Positions 33,463-41,384 of a stretch of 64,000 nt of DNA are shown in pieces. Numbering within the stretch: the stretch's first letter is position 1; the number at the start of each line of letters is the position of its first letter. Both the position numbers and the translations under genes were made by a program. The notes below the pieces were generated by a model. The model was given only the letters and a program-made list of their open reading frames with translations, did no database searches and was not told the origin of the DNA. Origin of the DNA: Lachnospiraceae bacterium (GTDB taxonomy: Bacteria; Bacillota_A; Clostridia; Lachnospirales; Lachnospiraceae); assembly GCA_017522685.1 (NCBI GenBank), contig JAFWYN010000005.1, positions 372,001-436,000 on the forward strand, in the 5' to 3' direction.

Positions 33463-34161
33463 TTATAATTTCTGTACAAACTCCTTGGTCAGCATTGCAC
33501 AATGCTTCGCAGCTTCCCTTTCGAAGGTAGGATAATCCATTTCCGCACTGTCATCTGCCTTGTCGGAGATGGCACGGATGATGACGAAGGGGATTTTGTT
33601 TAAGTAACAGGTGTGAGCGATGGAAGCCCCTTCCATTTCTGCACAGTCGCCCTGGAAATTGGCAATCAAGGAATCCTTCACTTCCTTGCTGGAGATGAAC
33701 TGATCGCCGCTGACTACACGGCCCACGATGGCTTGGCAGTCGGGGATAACTTCCGTACAGGTCTCTTTTGCTAAAGCTACCATAGATTCGTCTGCTGTAA
33801 ATTCCCGGGTGCCCAGCTGAGGCACTTCGCCCAGAGGATAGCCGAAGACGCGTACGTCCACATCATGGTGAATTACATCCTTGGAAATCAGGATGTCGCC
33901 GATATCCAGCTTGGCATTTAAGGAGCCTGCCACGCCAGTGTTGATGACATGGGTTACTCCATATAAATCCGCCAGAATCTGGGTACAGATGGCAGCGTTT
34001 ACCTTGCCGATACCGCAACGCACAATCACCACATCCGCATTACCCAGCTTGCCTTCAAAGAAATCCATATTGGCTTTTGTTGTGGTATTTTCAACAGTCA
34101 TTTGTGCCTTTAGGCTTTCTACCTCCAGCTCCATGGCACCGATAATTCCGATTTTACTCAT
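33463..34161 (-). CDS. mtnN: 5'-methylthioadenosine/S-adenosylhomocysteine nucleosidase
   Basis: A 232-residue enzyme that cleaves adenine from MTA and SAH. It begins IGIIGAMELEVE, has RCGIGKVNAAICTQ, NTGVAGSL, SGDQFIS and the catalytic region DCAEMEGASIAHTC with ISDKADDSA, all as in MtnN/Pfs. The product S-ribosylhomocysteine is the substrate of LuxS, encoded 2.1 kb away, so both steps of the activated methyl cycle are in this window though in separate transcripts. The start is taken at 34161 (MSKIGIIGAM); an ATG at 34194 would add 11 unusual residues. Confidence 0.92.
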   Translation of the reverse strand: MSKIGIIGAMELEVESLKAQMTVENTTTKANMDFFEGKLGNADVVIVRCGIGKVNAAICTQILADLYGVTHVINTGVAGSLNAKLDIGDILISKDVIHHDVDVRVFGYPLGEVPQLGTREFTADESMVALAKETCTEVIPDCQAIVGRVVSGDQFISSKEVKDSLIANFQGDCAEMEGASIAHTCYLNKIPFVIIRAISDKADDSAEMDYPTFEREAAKHCAMLTKEFVQKL

Positions 34162-34336
34162 AATATTCTCACATAGGTACCGTTCAGGCACCAAACTCCT
34201 TTACAGTCAATAATGAATTTATTATAGTATTTTAAGAGCAGTTTTTCAACTTTAAAAAAATTTTTGTAAAAATCTGTAACGAAACAAAACGTTGTGACAT
34301 TAACCATATAGAAGCGGCAAGAAAGGAGGCGGTACA

Positions 34337-34816
34337 ATGAAGGACATGGAGCAAATATATCAGGAATATGCTCAAACAGTTTACAAATACCTGTTTAGTA
34401 AAACCCATGACCCGGACCCGGCGGAAGAGCTCACCCAGGAAACCTTTTATCAGGCATTAAAGGGCATTGACCGCTTTGATGAAAGCTGTAAGGTATCCAC
34501 TTGGCTTTGTGCCATAGCCAAGAATCAGTTGCTTGCTTACCGGCGTAAGCATCCGCAGCAGGAAAACATTGAGGATACGGATATTGCCACAGATTCTGTG
34601 GAGCAGGACGTGCTTTCAGGACTTGCCCGGGTGGAGCTGATGAAACAGCTGCACTCCTGCCCGGAGCCCTTCCGTGAGGTCATGTATCTTAGGATTTTCG
34701 GCAATCTATCCTTTAAGGAAATCGGCGAAATCATGGGGAAGACGGAGAACTGGGCCAGAGTAACCTTTTATCGGGGCAAAGAAAATTTGAAGAAAGGATT
34801 GGTGGAATATGAGTAA
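34337..34816 (+). CDS. ECF sigma factor
   Basis: A 159-residue sigma factor with region 2 (YKYLFSKTHDPDPAEELTQETFYQALKGIDRFD, in parts; then STWLCAIAKNQLLAYRRK) and region 4 (FREVMYLRIFGNLSFKEIGEIMGKTENWARVTFYRGKENLKK, in parts). AAAGGAGGCGG precedes the ATG. It overlaps the anti-sigma gene by 8 bp, the usual arrangement for membrane-controlled ECF systems. TGTAACGAAAC upstream (34275-34285) resembles an ECF -35 element, suggesting self-activation. Confidence 0.92.
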   Translation: MKDMEQIYQEYAQTVYKYLFSKTHDPDPAEELTQETFYQALKGIDRFDESCKVSTWLCAIAKNQLLAYRRKHPQQENIEDTDIATDSVEQDVLSGLARVELMKQLHSCPEPFREVMYLRIFGNLSFKEIGEIMGKTENWARVTFYRGKENLKKGLVEYE

Positions 34817-36176
34817 ATTACCATGTGAAGTAGTGAAGGATTTGTTTCCTTCTTATATCGATGAATTAACCGGTGAAGTCACCAACAACTTAATAGAGGA
34901 ACACACGAACGAGTGCGAGGAATGCAGACAGGCACTGGAAAGTATGAAGAGTCCGGAGGGAGAGCAGGAGAAGCTGGCACAGAAAAAAGAGATTGACTAT
35001 CTGAAGAAGACTCGGAAGAAATATCGCAGGAATATCTTTATCACTATAGTGCTGGTGCTGGCACTGGTGTTAGGCGGCCTTGGTGTGAAGCATTGCTTTA
35101 TAGGAACCACATTGCAGAATGAGTATCTGAGCTGTCAGGTACAGGTAAAGGACAAAGAAATAACGGCATACTGCATAGCCGCAGATGACAAGAACTTGAT
35201 TTCTGACATTGAATTTAAGGAAAAGGACGGAGTAATCACCATAGCCTGCAAGAGCGTGGACAATAATCCCTTCTTTGACAGTGTTTCCAAAGAAACATAT
35301 GTGGCTGAAAACGAATTTACGGAAATCAGAATGGGAGACTGTATTCTCTGGGCTGACGGAGAATATATTTCTACCTGGACCTCAGAAATATACAAGACCA
35401 GACATGCCAATATTAAAGACACAAAGGCGAATGCAGAAACAGCCACCGCATTGTATTTGAGCAGTGTATTCCCCGGCTACAAGAGTGTAGTACAGAAAAA
35501 GGAGGAGCCCTATGGTTGGCATTTCCAGAATGGGGTGCTTTTGCAGGATCCGGTTGCTTTAGAAAGGGAGTATTTGGAACCTTATGCTTATATTATGCTG
35601 GCATTAATAGAGGATCTTGGCGAAGTTACTTATGAATATACTTATATGGGACAGCCTGTGAGCAAGACTTATACTGCGGATATGGCTACAGAGTATGCAG
35701 GCAAGGATATCAAGCTTGTGGGTAAGGATATTGCAGAGCTGGAAAAGCTGGTAAGGAAAGCGCCTAATGTAGGCAGTCATTTTTATAGCGAATATTATTC
35801 TGATATATATGGAGAGTTGACGCAGGATTATGTGTCGCCGGAGAGTTGTAAGGTAAATATTATCAATAATACAGGAGAGGATATCTGGACCATTGGTATG
35901 ACATATTATTCTGATCAGGGTGAGGAATATTTTAGTGGAACCTCATATTATAATCCGGAGGCTCATTATGATATACCGTATTTCATACATGTGCAGGATC
36001 CATATATCTTTGACTATACAGGAGAGACCTTTGATTTGGAACTGACTATAAATGATTTGGACAATGTGACCTATAGCACCGGGGACAGCTTAACATTCCC
36101 TACGGAATTTGATACAGAGTATGAGCTTGAAATATCAGGCAATGCAGAAGAAGGATATCATGTAACATTGAAATAA
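34809..36176 (+). CDS. Zinc-binding membrane anti-sigma factor with long sensor domain
   Basis: A 455-residue protein. The N-terminal zf-HC2 anti-sigma domain has Cys6, His32, Cys36 and Cys39 (HTNECEEC), which hold zinc and bind the sigma factor. One membrane helix follows (about 76-95, FITIVLVLALVLGGLGV). The extracytoplasmic part of about 350 residues is much longer than in simple anti-sigma proteins and is unrecognised; its Tyr/Asp/Ser-rich beta pattern suggests a ligand- or stress-sensing domain. It is translated from within the end of the sigma gene. Confidence 0.85.
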   Translation: MSKLPCEVVKDLFPSYIDELTGEVTNNLIEEHTNECEECRQALESMKSPEGEQEKLAQKKEIDYLKKTRKKYRRNIFITIVLVLALVLGGLGVKHCFIGTTLQNEYLSCQVQVKDKEITAYCIAADDKNLISDIEFKEKDGVITIACKSVDNNPFFDSVSKETYVAENEFTEIRMGDCILWADGEYISTWTSEIYKTRHANIKDTKANAETATALYLSSVFPGYKSVVQKKEEPYGWHFQNGVLLQDPVALEREYLEPYAYIMLALIEDLGEVTYEYTYMGQPVSKTYTADMATEYAGKDIKLVGKDIAELEKLVRKAPNVGSHFYSEYYSDIYGELTQDYVSPESCKVNIINNTGEDIWTIGMTYYSDQGEEYFSGTSYYNPEAHYDIPYFIHVQDPYIFDYTGETFDLELTINDLDNVTYSTGDSLTFPTEFDTEYELEISGNAEEGYHVTLK

Positions 36177-36212
36177 GAGGGGCCGGAGAAAGATTAAATA
36201 GATTAAAAATGT

Positions 36213-36249
36213 AACCGCCATTCGCTTTCCAAAGCGAGTGGCGGTTTTG
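36213..36249. terminator. Bidirectional terminator between the anti-sigma gene and luxS
   Basis: AACCGCCA (36213-36220) with inner CGCTTT pairs with AAAGCG and TGGCGGTT (36239-36246); T-runs lie on both sides. Confidence 0.8.
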
Positions 36250-36262
36250 AGTATCCATATAA

Positions 36263-36742
36263 TTACTGCGGATATACCAATCTGTCTTCTTTGATGCCAT
36301 AAAGTACATTGTCCAGATAGCGCTTTGCCAGCAAGTTGGCCATGGGCAGGTTCATATCCAGGTAGTTGCCGCAGTCCTTGGCAGATGCACCGGGTACCTC
36401 ATCCTTAAAATCTCTGATAAACTCAAACATTTCCACCATGAGGGGCACGATATCTGCAGAGCACAAATCCCCTGCCAGCAACAGATAGAAGCCGGTACGA
36501 CAACCCATGGGGCCGAAGTATACGGTTTTCTCTTTGTACTGAGGATGATTGCGCAGGTAGGTGGCCGCCAGATGCTCGATGGTGTGCATCTCTGCGGTAT
36601 TCATTACCGGCTCCTCATTGGGGCTGGTCATACGCAAATCAAAGGTGGTGATGGTTTCTGCACCGATCTGGTCCTTGCGGGATACATATACTCCCGGCTG
36701 CAATTTAATATGATCAATTGTAAAGCTTGCGATTTTTTCCAT
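36263..36742 (-). CDS. luxS: S-ribosylhomocysteine lyase
   Basis: A 159-residue metalloenzyme that splits S-ribosylhomocysteine into homocysteine and DPD, the precursor of autoinducer AI-2. The metal site His53-x-x-Glu56-His57 (HTIEH), the catalytic Cys81 (GPMGCRTGFYLL) and the third metal ligand Cys in SAKDCGNYLDM are present. Length is normal. AAAGGAACC before the ATG is the ribosome binding site. A 187-bp palindrome starts 33 bp upstream and separates it from the LRR gene, so its promoter must lie in or beyond that element. Confidence 0.96.
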   Translation of the reverse strand: MEKIASFTIDHIKLQPGVYVSRKDQIGAETITTFDLRMTSPNEEPVMNTAEMHTIEHLAATYLRNHPQYKEKTVYFGPMGCRTGFYLLLAGDLCSADIVPLMVEMFEFIRDFKDEVPGASAKDCGNYLDMNLPMANLLAKRYLDNVLYGIKEDRLVYPQ

Positions 36743-36775
36743 GGTTGAGGTTCCTTTCTTGGGGGGATTTTGAAT

Positions 36776-36962
36776 GGTTGTGCCAGTAGGGGTGCCGGGG
36801 GCGGATAATATTCCAACGCAAGGCTCTTGAAAAACGTCAGCCCTTGGTGAGGTATTAAGCCGAACTTGTTCGGCACGAACCTAGTGCTGCTACGTTTTTC
36901 ACGAAGCGAGAGTGTGCCTAAGTGGAATATTATCCGCCCCCGGCACCCCTACTGGTACAACC
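36776..36962. repeat. 187-bp palindromic element in front of luxS
   Basis: The terminal arms 36776-36815 and 36923-36962 are 40 nt each and inverted with one mismatch (begin GGTTGTGCC, contain GGGGTGCCGGGGGCGG and end ATAATATTCCA). Inside, GAAAAACGT (36829-36837) pairs with ACGTTTTTC (36892-36900), and the centre is the perfect hairpin GCCGAAC-TT-GTTCGGC (36859-36874). It is GC-richer than its surroundings and encodes nothing. It has the form of a miniature inverted-repeat element; no target duplication is obvious. Confidence 0.8.
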
Positions 36963-36979
36963 CAGTACAGTATACCACA

Positions 36980-37831
36980 TTATAGAGAAAAGTGGGTAAA
37001 AAAATCGTCAGCGCATTTGTTTGCGGTGTGTAAATTTAGTAAGTAGGCGATTACTTCAGCCGATGCGTCCTGCAAGTGTTCAATCAGGGCGGGGATATGG
37101 GCGGTTTCAAAGGCGCCCGCCTGTTCCAGGATTTGGATGTATATCAGTTCGCTTTGGCAGCAGGATGGCAGAAAGTCCCAGGTAATGGTATGCTTGCCCG
37201 CTTTGGCACCCCAGGGCATATGGTCGGCCAGATAGGTTTGCAAAAGTGCTTTTAAATCATCCGCCAGATGCAAGGGATAACGTAGGCGCATAAAAGCTAA
37301 AGTCAGCTTGCCGGTACGTTTCTTTTTTAGGTATAAGGGCAGCTGAGTGCTGTACACATCGTCGTCATTGAACCAGCCGTAAAAGACCGGTTCGAAGCCA
37401 TTACCATCCTCTGAAACAAGGAATTCCTTCAGAGCCTCATCAAAATCAGCCAGCCAGGCTTCATGGGTATCACGGTGGCCGGCCAGATGGGGGCGGAGCA
37501 AATCCGTATTTTTTAGGATGGTTACAGCGGCACCCAGCATCTGAGACAATCCTTCATTGCCGGAAGTATCATCCATGATATGAATCCGCTGCAGGTTTTC
37601 ACAATCTAAGAATACCTTTTTACCTAAGGTGATATCACGGGCCGGCAGGTACAAATCGGTCAGAATGTGCATGTGGGCAAAAGCCCAGTCGCCGATGCTT
37701 TCAAGGGTCATGGGCAGTTTCAGGCTTTCAATGGTTTTGCAGCTTAGGAAAGCTTTGGGTGCTATATGTAAATATGGCTCTTCCGCCAAGGAAACAAAGG
37801 CTTCCCGGCCGGTGTATTTTTCGTAGGTCAT
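36980..37831 (-). CDS. Leucine-rich-repeat (BspA-like) protein
   Basis: A 283-residue protein without signal peptide. Residues about 15-95 hold three or four LRR_5/BspA-type repeats (IAPKAFLSCKTIESLKLPMTLESIGDWAF, read in parts; ITLGKKVFLDCENLQRIHI). The remaining two thirds are helical and unrecognised, with a C-terminal part reminiscent of HEAT-like repeats (HIPALIEHLQDASAEVIAYLL). It probably mediates protein contacts in the cytoplasm. It ends 17 bp from the palindrome that precedes luxS and is otherwise monocistronic. Confidence 0.65.
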   Translation of the reverse strand: MTYEKYTGREAFVSLAEEPYLHIAPKAFLSCKTIESLKLPMTLESIGDWAFAHMHILTDLYLPARDITLGKKVFLDCENLQRIHIMDDTSGNEGLSQMLGAAVTILKNTDLLRPHLAGHRDTHEAWLADFDEALKEFLVSEDGNGFEPVFYGWFNDDDVYSTQLPLYLKKKRTGKLTLAFMRLRYPLHLADDLKALLQTYLADHMPWGAKAGKHTITWDFLPSCCQSELIYIQILEQAGAFETAHIPALIEHLQDASAEVIAYLLNLHTANKCADDFFTHFSL

Positions 37832-38133
37832 AGGGATGCTACTCCTAATTGTTGTTAAGGTATTGCTAATAAGCTGATTGTATACAGTGAGTGTTGCCTT
37901 GTCAATAAAAAGGTAGAAGTAGTGTGCTTGTAGAATGGGAGCGTATCTATACGGATATTTTTGCTGATTTGGTATCTGTTTTAGTAGTGAAAAGGGGGGG
38001 TTTTGTGCTTGAGTGAGGGCTAGAGTATCTCTAGGGAATAAATGCTTATAGAAGTATCTCTATTATTAAATAAATTGGTACTAAAATATAATTTTTGTTT
38101 ATATAGATACAAAGTTTATAGGAATAGCAGGAG
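37832..38133. other. AT-rich intergenic region without a recognised feature
   Basis: About 300 bp upstream of the LRR gene. It holds a GGGGGGG-containing stretch and several promoter-like AT tracts, but no frame with a ribosome binding site and no strong hairpin. Confidence 0.5.
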
Positions 38134-38304
38134 TCAGAGGTACGGAATGGGTTCTGCGGTTGGTGCAGGTGTTACTTCAGCTTCCGATGTATCTACAACC
38201 ACTTGTTGATCGCTTTCTTTGTTACCGGTGGCAGTCTGCTTTTCGGTTGTTTCTCCGCCACAAGCCACCAGACAAACCAGACTTAAAGACAAAGGACAAG
38301 TCAT
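38134..38304 (-). pseudogene. Remnant of a lipoprotein signal peptide and linker
   Basis: A 56-codon frame on the minus strand starts with a hydrophobic segment ending LVCLVACGGE, a lipobox with Cys15, and continues with a Thr/Glu/Pro-rich linker (TEAKQ-like, then EVTPAPTAEP) to a TGA. There is no ribosome binding site, no basic residues before the hydrophobic part, and no folded domain after the linker. It is best read as the leftover 5' end of a lipoprotein gene. Confidence 0.45.
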
Positions 38305-38393
38305 TTGACAGGCGAAAACAACAATGCTATGATAGGGCAGAAGCTATGAAAAGAAAGGCATAAGCTAAGAAATAGCAGTAAGGGAGCGTTAAG

Positions 38394-38945
38394 ATGGAAT
38401 TAATGAAAGGCAGACCCGCAGATTGTACCGGTAGGCTGGAAAGAGAAGTGGCGGTGTACGATTTGTTGGATAAACTGGGAATAGAATACGAAAGAACCGA
38501 CCACGAGGAGGCCAATACTATGGAGGCTTGTGAGGAAATCGACCGGGTGCTGGGGACAGCCATGTGCAAGAATCTGTTTCTGTGCAATCGTCAGAAGACC
38601 GACTTTTATCTGCTGATGATGCCGGGAGATAAGCCCTTTAAGACCAAGGATTTGTCGCAGCAGATTGGCAGTGCAAGGCTTTCCTTTGCAGAGGCAGAGT
38701 ATATGGAGGAGTATCTTAATATCCTGCCCGGTTCGGTTTCGGTCATGGGACTGATGAATGATAAGGAGCATCATGTGCAGCTTCTGGTAGATAGGGAAGT
38801 GATGGAAGGAGAGGCCTTGGGTTGCCACCCTTGTGTGAATACCTCCAGCTTACGCTTAAGTATGACAGACTTGCGGGAGAAATTCCTGCCTGCTGTGGCA
38901 CATAAGCCTATTATAGTGGAGTTGCCGAGATACGCAGAACAATAA
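38394..38945 (+). CDS. ProX/YbaK-type aminoacyl-tRNA deacylase
   Basis: A 183-residue stand-alone editing domain of the prolyl-tRNA synthetase INS superfamily. Visible are YDLLDKLGIEYERTDHEEANTMEACEEI (in parts), CKNLFLCNRQKTDFYLLMMPGDKPFKTKDL, and GSVSVMGLMNDKEHHVQLLVD. This resembles ProXp-ala/PrdX, which removes alanine mischarged on tRNA-Pro; the exact specificity cannot be fixed from sequence by eye. It lies alone, with AAGATG before the start and a weak ribosome site (GGGAGCG). Confidence 0.8.
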   Translation: MELMKGRPADCTGRLEREVAVYDLLDKLGIEYERTDHEEANTMEACEEIDRVLGTAMCKNLFLCNRQKTDFYLLMMPGDKPFKTKDLSQQIGSARLSFAEAEYMEEYLNILPGSVSVMGLMNDKEHHVQLLVDREVMEGEALGCHPCVNTSSLRLSMTDLREKFLPAVAHKPIIVELPRYAEQ

Positions 38946-38980
38946 CCCTGCGAATTCCGTAAGAAACTTGTCGGATAATC

Positions 38981-39009
38981 TTGAAATTTTCAGACAAAAA
39001 AGGTATAAT
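38981..39009 (+). promoter_or_regulatory. Sigma-A promoter of the YegP gene
   Basis: TTGAAA (38981-38986), a 17-bp spacer and TATAAT (39004-39009); the gene starts 53 bp downstream with a GGAGGG site. Confidence 0.75.
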
Positions 39010-39061
39010 TATCATAACTTAATTTCGACAAAGTAATATATTACATAGGAGGGTTTACGAA

Positions 39062-39433
39062 ATGGGTAAGTTTGTTGTAAAAGAGACAAAGACAGGTATC
39101 AAGTTTGATTTAAAGGCAGGCAATGGCGAAGTGATTGCTACTTCTGAAGTATATTCTTCTAAGAGCGGTTGTATGAACGGTATCGAATCTGTTAAGAAGA
39201 ATTCTGTAGCAGCAGCTATCGAAGATCAGACTGTAGAAGGATTTGCTACTGAGAAGAATCCTAAGTTTGAAGTTTATACTGACAAGGCTGGCGAATTCAG
39301 ATTCCGCTTAAAGGCTACCAATGGCCAGGTTATCGCTACCGGCGAAGGCTACAAGTCAAAGGCAGGCTGCATGAACGGTATTGAATCCGTAAAGAAGAAC
39401 GCACCCGATGCAGAGGTTGTTGAAGCAGAATAA
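39062..39433 (+). CDS. YegP/DUF1508 two-repeat protein
   Basis: A 123-residue soluble protein made of two DUF1508 units of about 50 residues: KFDLKAGNGEVIATSEVYSSKSGCMNGIESVKKN and FRFRLKATNGQVIATGEGYKSKAGCMNGIESVKKN (read in parts). The unit forms a small beta-beta-beta-alpha fold. The family is widespread and has no settled function. The strong promoter, strong AGGAGGG site and regular codon use suggest high expression. It is monocistronic with a terminator. Confidence 0.9.
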   Translation: MGKFVVKETKTGIKFDLKAGNGEVIATSEVYSSKSGCMNGIESVKKNSVAAAIEDQTVEGFATEKNPKFEVYTDKAGEFRFRLKATNGQVIATGEGYKSKAGCMNGIESVKKNAPDAEVVEAE

Positions 39434-39445
39434 TAAGCAATTTTG

Positions 39446-39479
39446 AAGGCTCCTTGCATAAGGCAGGGAGCCTTTTTTT
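39446..39479 (+). terminator. Intrinsic terminator after the YegP gene
   Basis: AAGGCTCCTTGC (39446-39457) pairs with GCAGGGAGCCTT (39463-39474), with one mismatch, and is followed by TTTTT. Confidence 0.85.
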
Positions 39480-39489
39480 GAGGTGTAAT

Positions 39490-40344
39490 ATGCTTTACTT
39501 ATCAAGTTTTTTGTTTCCGGATATTGAGGAAGAATATGATTTTATATTTCGCATGAAGCGTACCTGCTATGATACGGTTTATCCTTTTCAGATATTGTCT
39601 AAGCACGGGCTTAAGATGCTGGATTTTGAGCCGGTGACCATCCTGTACGGGGGTAACGGTTCCGGCAAAACCACGGCTCTGAATGTTATCGCAGAAAAGC
39701 TGGGACTGCAAAGGGACAGTTTATACAATCGCAGTAACTTCTTTGAAGCTTACACCCGTATGTGCCGGTATGATACGGAGAATAAAATCCCCCGGGAAAG
39801 TGCGATTATTACCAGTGATGATGTGTTTGATTTTATGCTGAATCTGCGGTGTATGAACGAAGGTATTAACCAAAAGAGGGAGGAACTCTTCGAGGAGTAT
39901 CAGGAGCTGAAGCATAAGAGTTTTCGGATGAATTCCTTGGAGGATTATGACCAATTAAAACGGGTCATCAGTGCCCGCAGCAAGACCCAGTCTAAGTTCG
40001 TACGTGCGAACCTGGCGGACAATGTACGGGAGCATTCCAACGGAGAAAGTGCCTTTTTATACTTCGGTGAGAAGATTAAGGAGAATGCCCTGTATCTTTT
40101 GGATGAGCCGGAAAACAGCCTGTCACCTGCCAAGCAGCAGGAGCTTTTAAAGTTTTTGGAGGATTCGGCCCGGTTTTTCGGTTGTCAGTTTATCATAGCT
40201 ACCCACTCCCCCTTCTTGCTTTCCATGAAGGGCGCCAAAATCTATGATTTGGATGAGGAGCCGGTGGATGTGAAGCGATGGACGGAGCTGAAAAATGTGA
40301 GGGAATACTATGAATTTTTCATGAGGCACGAGAGCGAGTTTTAG
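39490..40344 (+). CDS. AAA/ABC-type ATPase (DUF2813/OLD-like predicted ATP-binding protein)
   Basis: A 284-residue ATPase with Walker A GGNGSGKTT at 54-62, an ABC-like signature region (NGESAFLYFGEKI), Walker B LYLLDEPENSLSP and the H-loop IIATHSPFLLSMKGAKIYDLD. This is the layout of single-gene AAA_21/AAA_23-type proteins related to OLD/RecF ATPases. No nuclease domain is present. Partner and role are unknown. The start is ATG 39490 with GAGGTG; it begins only 10 bp after the previous terminator. Confidence 0.8.
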   Translation: MLYLSSFLFPDIEEEYDFIFRMKRTCYDTVYPFQILSKHGLKMLDFEPVTILYGGNGSGKTTALNVIAEKLGLQRDSLYNRSNFFEAYTRMCRYDTENKIPRESAIITSDDVFDFMLNLRCMNEGINQKREELFEEYQELKHKSFRMNSLEDYDQLKRVISARSKTQSKFVRANLADNVREHSNGESAFLYFGEKIKENALYLLDEPENSLSPAKQQELLKFLEDSARFFGCQFIIATHSPFLLSMKGAKIYDLDEEPVDVKRWTELKNVREYYEFFMRHESEF

Positions 40345-40455
40345 TGGACTTATTAGGAGGCTTGGTAGTAAAATATGTATGAAAGCTGTTAGCCGTAAAG
40401 AGGCAACGGCAAAGTCATAAATCAGAAATAAAGAAAGATATGAGGAGGAAGAAAC

Positions 40456-41256
40456 ATGTCAACGAATTATGAAGCACCAAAGGGATATGATGAAGTACAG
40501 GAAGGGGTAAGGTACAGTGAAATACAGGTGATTGAATACCCTTCCAAAACCACAGGAACCGTACGTAAGGCAAATCTGCTTTTGCCCTTAGACTATACAC
40601 CGGAAAAGAAGTACCCGGTTCTTTACCTGCTCCACGGTATCGGCGGCGACCACAATGAATGGTTGGGCGGCGACCCTGCCACTGTAATGAGCAATCTGTG
40701 GGCCAAGGGGGAGGCCAAGGAAATGATCGTGGTAATCCCCAATGTCCGTGCCAGAGCCAATGATGAGGGGAATCCGGCGGATATTTTTACCCCCAATCAT
40801 TTTAAGGCATTTGATAACTTTATCAACGACTTAACAAACGATTTGAAGCCTTACATAGAAGCAAATTATTCCGTAGCGGAGGGCAGAGAAAATACCGCTA
40901 TCGCAGGACTTTCCATGGGTGGACGTACTTCACTGTACATCGGTTTCACCTTGCCGGAGACCTATGGATATATCGGAGCTTTCTGTCCGGCACCCGGCGT
41001 CTTAAGCTACAGCAATATTATGAATGCGGAGGACGGTCTCTTTACCCGTGAAAACTTCACCCTTCCCAAGGAGTTGAAGACCCTGGTAATGATCGTGGAG
41101 GGTGCTACTGATGAAGTGGTAAAGATTTGGCCTTCAACCTACCATCAGACATTGGTGGACAATGATGTGGACCATATTTATTATGTAACCGAAGGCGGCC
41201 ACGATTTCACGGTTTGGAAGCATGGCTTGTACAATTTTGCAAAGAGAATTTTTTAG
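40456..41256 (+). CDS. Alpha/beta-hydrolase esterase (esterase D / feruloyl-esterase type)
   Basis: A 266-residue cytoplasmic hydrolase. The N-terminal strand pair leads into YLLHGIGGDHNEWLGG (oxyanion region), the nucleophile elbow is GLSMGG with Ser153, and the acid (EGATDEVV) and His (EGGHDFTVW) follow in order. This is the carbohydrate-esterase CE1-like family that releases acyl groups from sugars. No signal peptide is visible, so it may act on imported oligosaccharides. GAGGAGG precedes the ATG. It is monocistronic. Confidence 0.85.
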   Translation: MSTNYEAPKGYDEVQEGVRYSEIQVIEYPSKTTGTVRKANLLLPLDYTPEKKYPVLYLLHGIGGDHNEWLGGDPATVMSNLWAKGEAKEMIVVIPNVRARANDEGNPADIFTPNHFKAFDNFINDLTNDLKPYIEANYSVAEGRENTAIAGLSMGGRTSLYIGFTLPETYGYIGAFCPAPGVLSYSNIMNAEDGLFTRENFTLPKELKTLVMIVEGATDEVVKIWPSTYHQTLVDNDVDHIYYVTEGGHDFTVWKHGLYNFAKRIF

Positions 41257-41292
41257 TAAACGGCTACTAAGCGGGCTGATATGAAAATGATG

Positions 41293-41347
41293 AAAACGCC
41301 TTAAATCGTAGGGAGTGATGAATATTCTCCTTGATTTAAGGCGTTTT
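41293..41347. terminator. Bidirectional terminator
   Basis: AAAACGCCTTAAATC (41293-41307) pairs perfectly with GATTTAAGGCGTTTT (41333-41347), with an inner GGAG/CTCC stem. It serves the two converging genes. Confidence 0.85.
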
Positions 41348-41384
41348 AGAGTTGCGACGTATCGGCATGGCATGCGGACACTAC

